From Berberis thunbergii (Eukaryota > Streptophyta > Magnoliopsida > Ranunculales > Berberidaceae), in the NCBI GenBank assembly GCA_003290165.1, contig QNQO01007629.1:1-64000 (forward strand): 64,000 nt of DNA, given 5' to 3'. Position 1 is the stretch's first letter. Each line of letters starts with the position of its first letter. Of the stretch, positions 62,901 through 64,000 are shown in pieces. A program made the position numbers and the translations under genes. Under the pieces are notes generated by a model. It worked only from the letters and a program-made list of their open reading frames with translations. It ran no database searches and was not told the origin of the DNA.

Positions 62901-64000
62901 TGTAATAACCGCAAGTGCACGGTGCCTAACTGGTAGACAACGGCAAGTACGGGTCGATCCCACGAGGAAAGTGGATGCAATTGAATTTTAGATTTTATCT
63001 ACACTAATTTATAAAAAAAAATGGGGTTACAGTGTTTTTAAAACTAAACTAAAAATAAATTAAAGATAAGAAAAATAAAACAAAATAAAATGATAAGATG
63101 GATGGAATGGATTTTGTGTGGTTTGGATTCACCGATGAGCTAACAAAAATATATTTAAATCTAAATTACTGAAATATTAAACGAGAAGCTTTAGGGATGA
63201 GAATCCCTTGCTTACACCGAAGATGTGATCATTAAAATTTCAATTCCAATCATATCAAGTTTCTTTTAAACATTAACAATTTATCTCAAGCAATTGAACT
63301 TTCACCAAGCATTAAGTGTCTTTTTAGGGCACACTTAATCAAAGTTCAAGCTTAAAACTTTTTAGCATATGCTTTGAATATTAATCAAAGGTAAATCTAA
63401 CTACCAAACATATCAATTTTTAATTGAACATGAAAGGTGAAAGCAATTAATCAATATTCAGAAATAAATTGTTGTTGAACAATAAAACCTTAATTCAGTA
63501 AAATAAATTTAAAATAATTCATACAACCCAAGTAGTTTATCACAAGCTTGAGATGGTGGCACTCAGCAAATCAGCAGGTGGATGTGCACGAATCCCGAGG
63601 AAATGACCCAAAACCCGCTCTGTGGTGGTACAGAGCAAATTCCGGGGTGGAAATAGCCAAAAACTGAATTAACTAAATCCTGCCTCGCTACAGTGCTGCT
63701 ACAGTAACAACGAGGTCTGGTCTTCTTCTCCAGCGAGACGGCGGCTCTCGAGGCCTCGTTCTCGCTCCTCGCGGCCTCCCTCGTCCTCAAATCGATCCTA
63801 GAACCTGCAAAGACGAGCAAACAGTGAAAATAAACCAAGAAAACAGCAACAAAAACCGAAGAGAAATCGGGAAGAGATTCCCTGTTTTCGCTCCCTGTTT
63901 CAGTCGGTTGCGAGCTCTGTCGCGAGGTGGTGGTTGCGGTGCTTGGTCGGGTCGTGACGGTGGTCGTGAGAGGTGGAACTCGAGGCGAAGAGAGGCCGAG
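62901..64000 (+). repeat. LTR-like sequence running off the right edge
   Basis: It begins TGTAATAACCGCAAGTGCAC, and about 50 bp later has GTACGGGTCGATCCCACGAG. This pair of motifs is frequent at the start of one class of plant LTR sequence. The following 1 kb is non-coding, AT-rich, then GC-rich with CTCGAGG-type motifs (63,720-64,000). It directly replaces the pol region of the gypsy element, so it is probably a separate insertion whose other end lies beyond the window. Confidence 0.45.

Overview
The window is plant nuclear DNA, most likely from a eudicot. It is AT-rich and dominated by decayed and nested transposable elements. I see no intact, normally organised protein-coding gene. The plant assignment rests on degenerate TTTAGGG-type (plant telomere) repeats, a plant L1-type LINE with DUF4283/zinc-knuckle ORF1 and C-terminal RNase H, CACTA, hAT and Tourist elements, endogenous pararetrovirus (Caulimoviridae) relics, and host gene fragments of plant families (B3, F-box-associated, U-box/ARM, REDUCED CHLOROPLAST COVERAGE, plasma-membrane H+-ATPase). 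The species cannot be told from the sequence.

Layout. 1-9.9 kb: LINE crumbs in opposite orientations, small DNA transposons with readable target-site duplications (hAT 1911-2253, Tourist-like 2570-2847, foldbacks 6057-6209 and 9371-9545), a B3-domain pseudogene (4537-4795), and a probable box C/D snoRNA locus with two copies (6833-6918, 7388-7480) behind a TATA/telo-box start region. 9.9-11.1 kb: a 5'-truncated RTE LINE on the minus strand. 11.7-24.5 kb: a composite of two Ty3/gypsy (Tat/Ogre-like) units, each with gag-protease, a conserved minus-strand-coding block and a tandem-repeat zone, plus a long antisense coiled-coil ORF; the units are joined at about 20,388. 24.7-25.8 kb: an inverted telomere-like minisatellite followed by (ATT)32. 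30,054-34,584: a complete but defective copy of the same gypsy family, with both LTRs, a 5-bp TSD, PBS, gag-pro, antisense ORF and PPT, but no reverse transcriptase. 35.5-39.1 kb: a pararetrovirus protease relic, a mini-CACTA and an F-box-associated fragment next to a piece of the same gypsy LTR.

40.3-60.9 kb is one deep nest. A minus-strand pararetrovirus relic is split by an L1-type LINE (41,588-59,750, 13-bp TSD). The LINE ORF1 is split by a 7.5-kb CACTA element (TSD TTA) that carries pieces of at least five unrelated host genes. The LINE 3' region is split by a hAT element (perfect 8-bp TSD), whose left terminus is itself split by a second hAT carrying the start of a ribosomal protein L23a gene. 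The right edge (60.9-64 kb) is the 5' half of another Ty3/gypsy element with an initiator-Met-type PBS, truncated after protease and followed by an LTR-like sequence that runs off the window.

Functional reading: nothing here forms a pathway. The retroelement ORFs are broken. The parts with possible present-day activity are the snoRNA pair and, conceivably, transcripts from the gene-capturing CACTA. The most informative observations are the datable nest, the multi-gene capture, stop codons shared at homologous positions between separate gypsy copies, and the snoRNA duplication.
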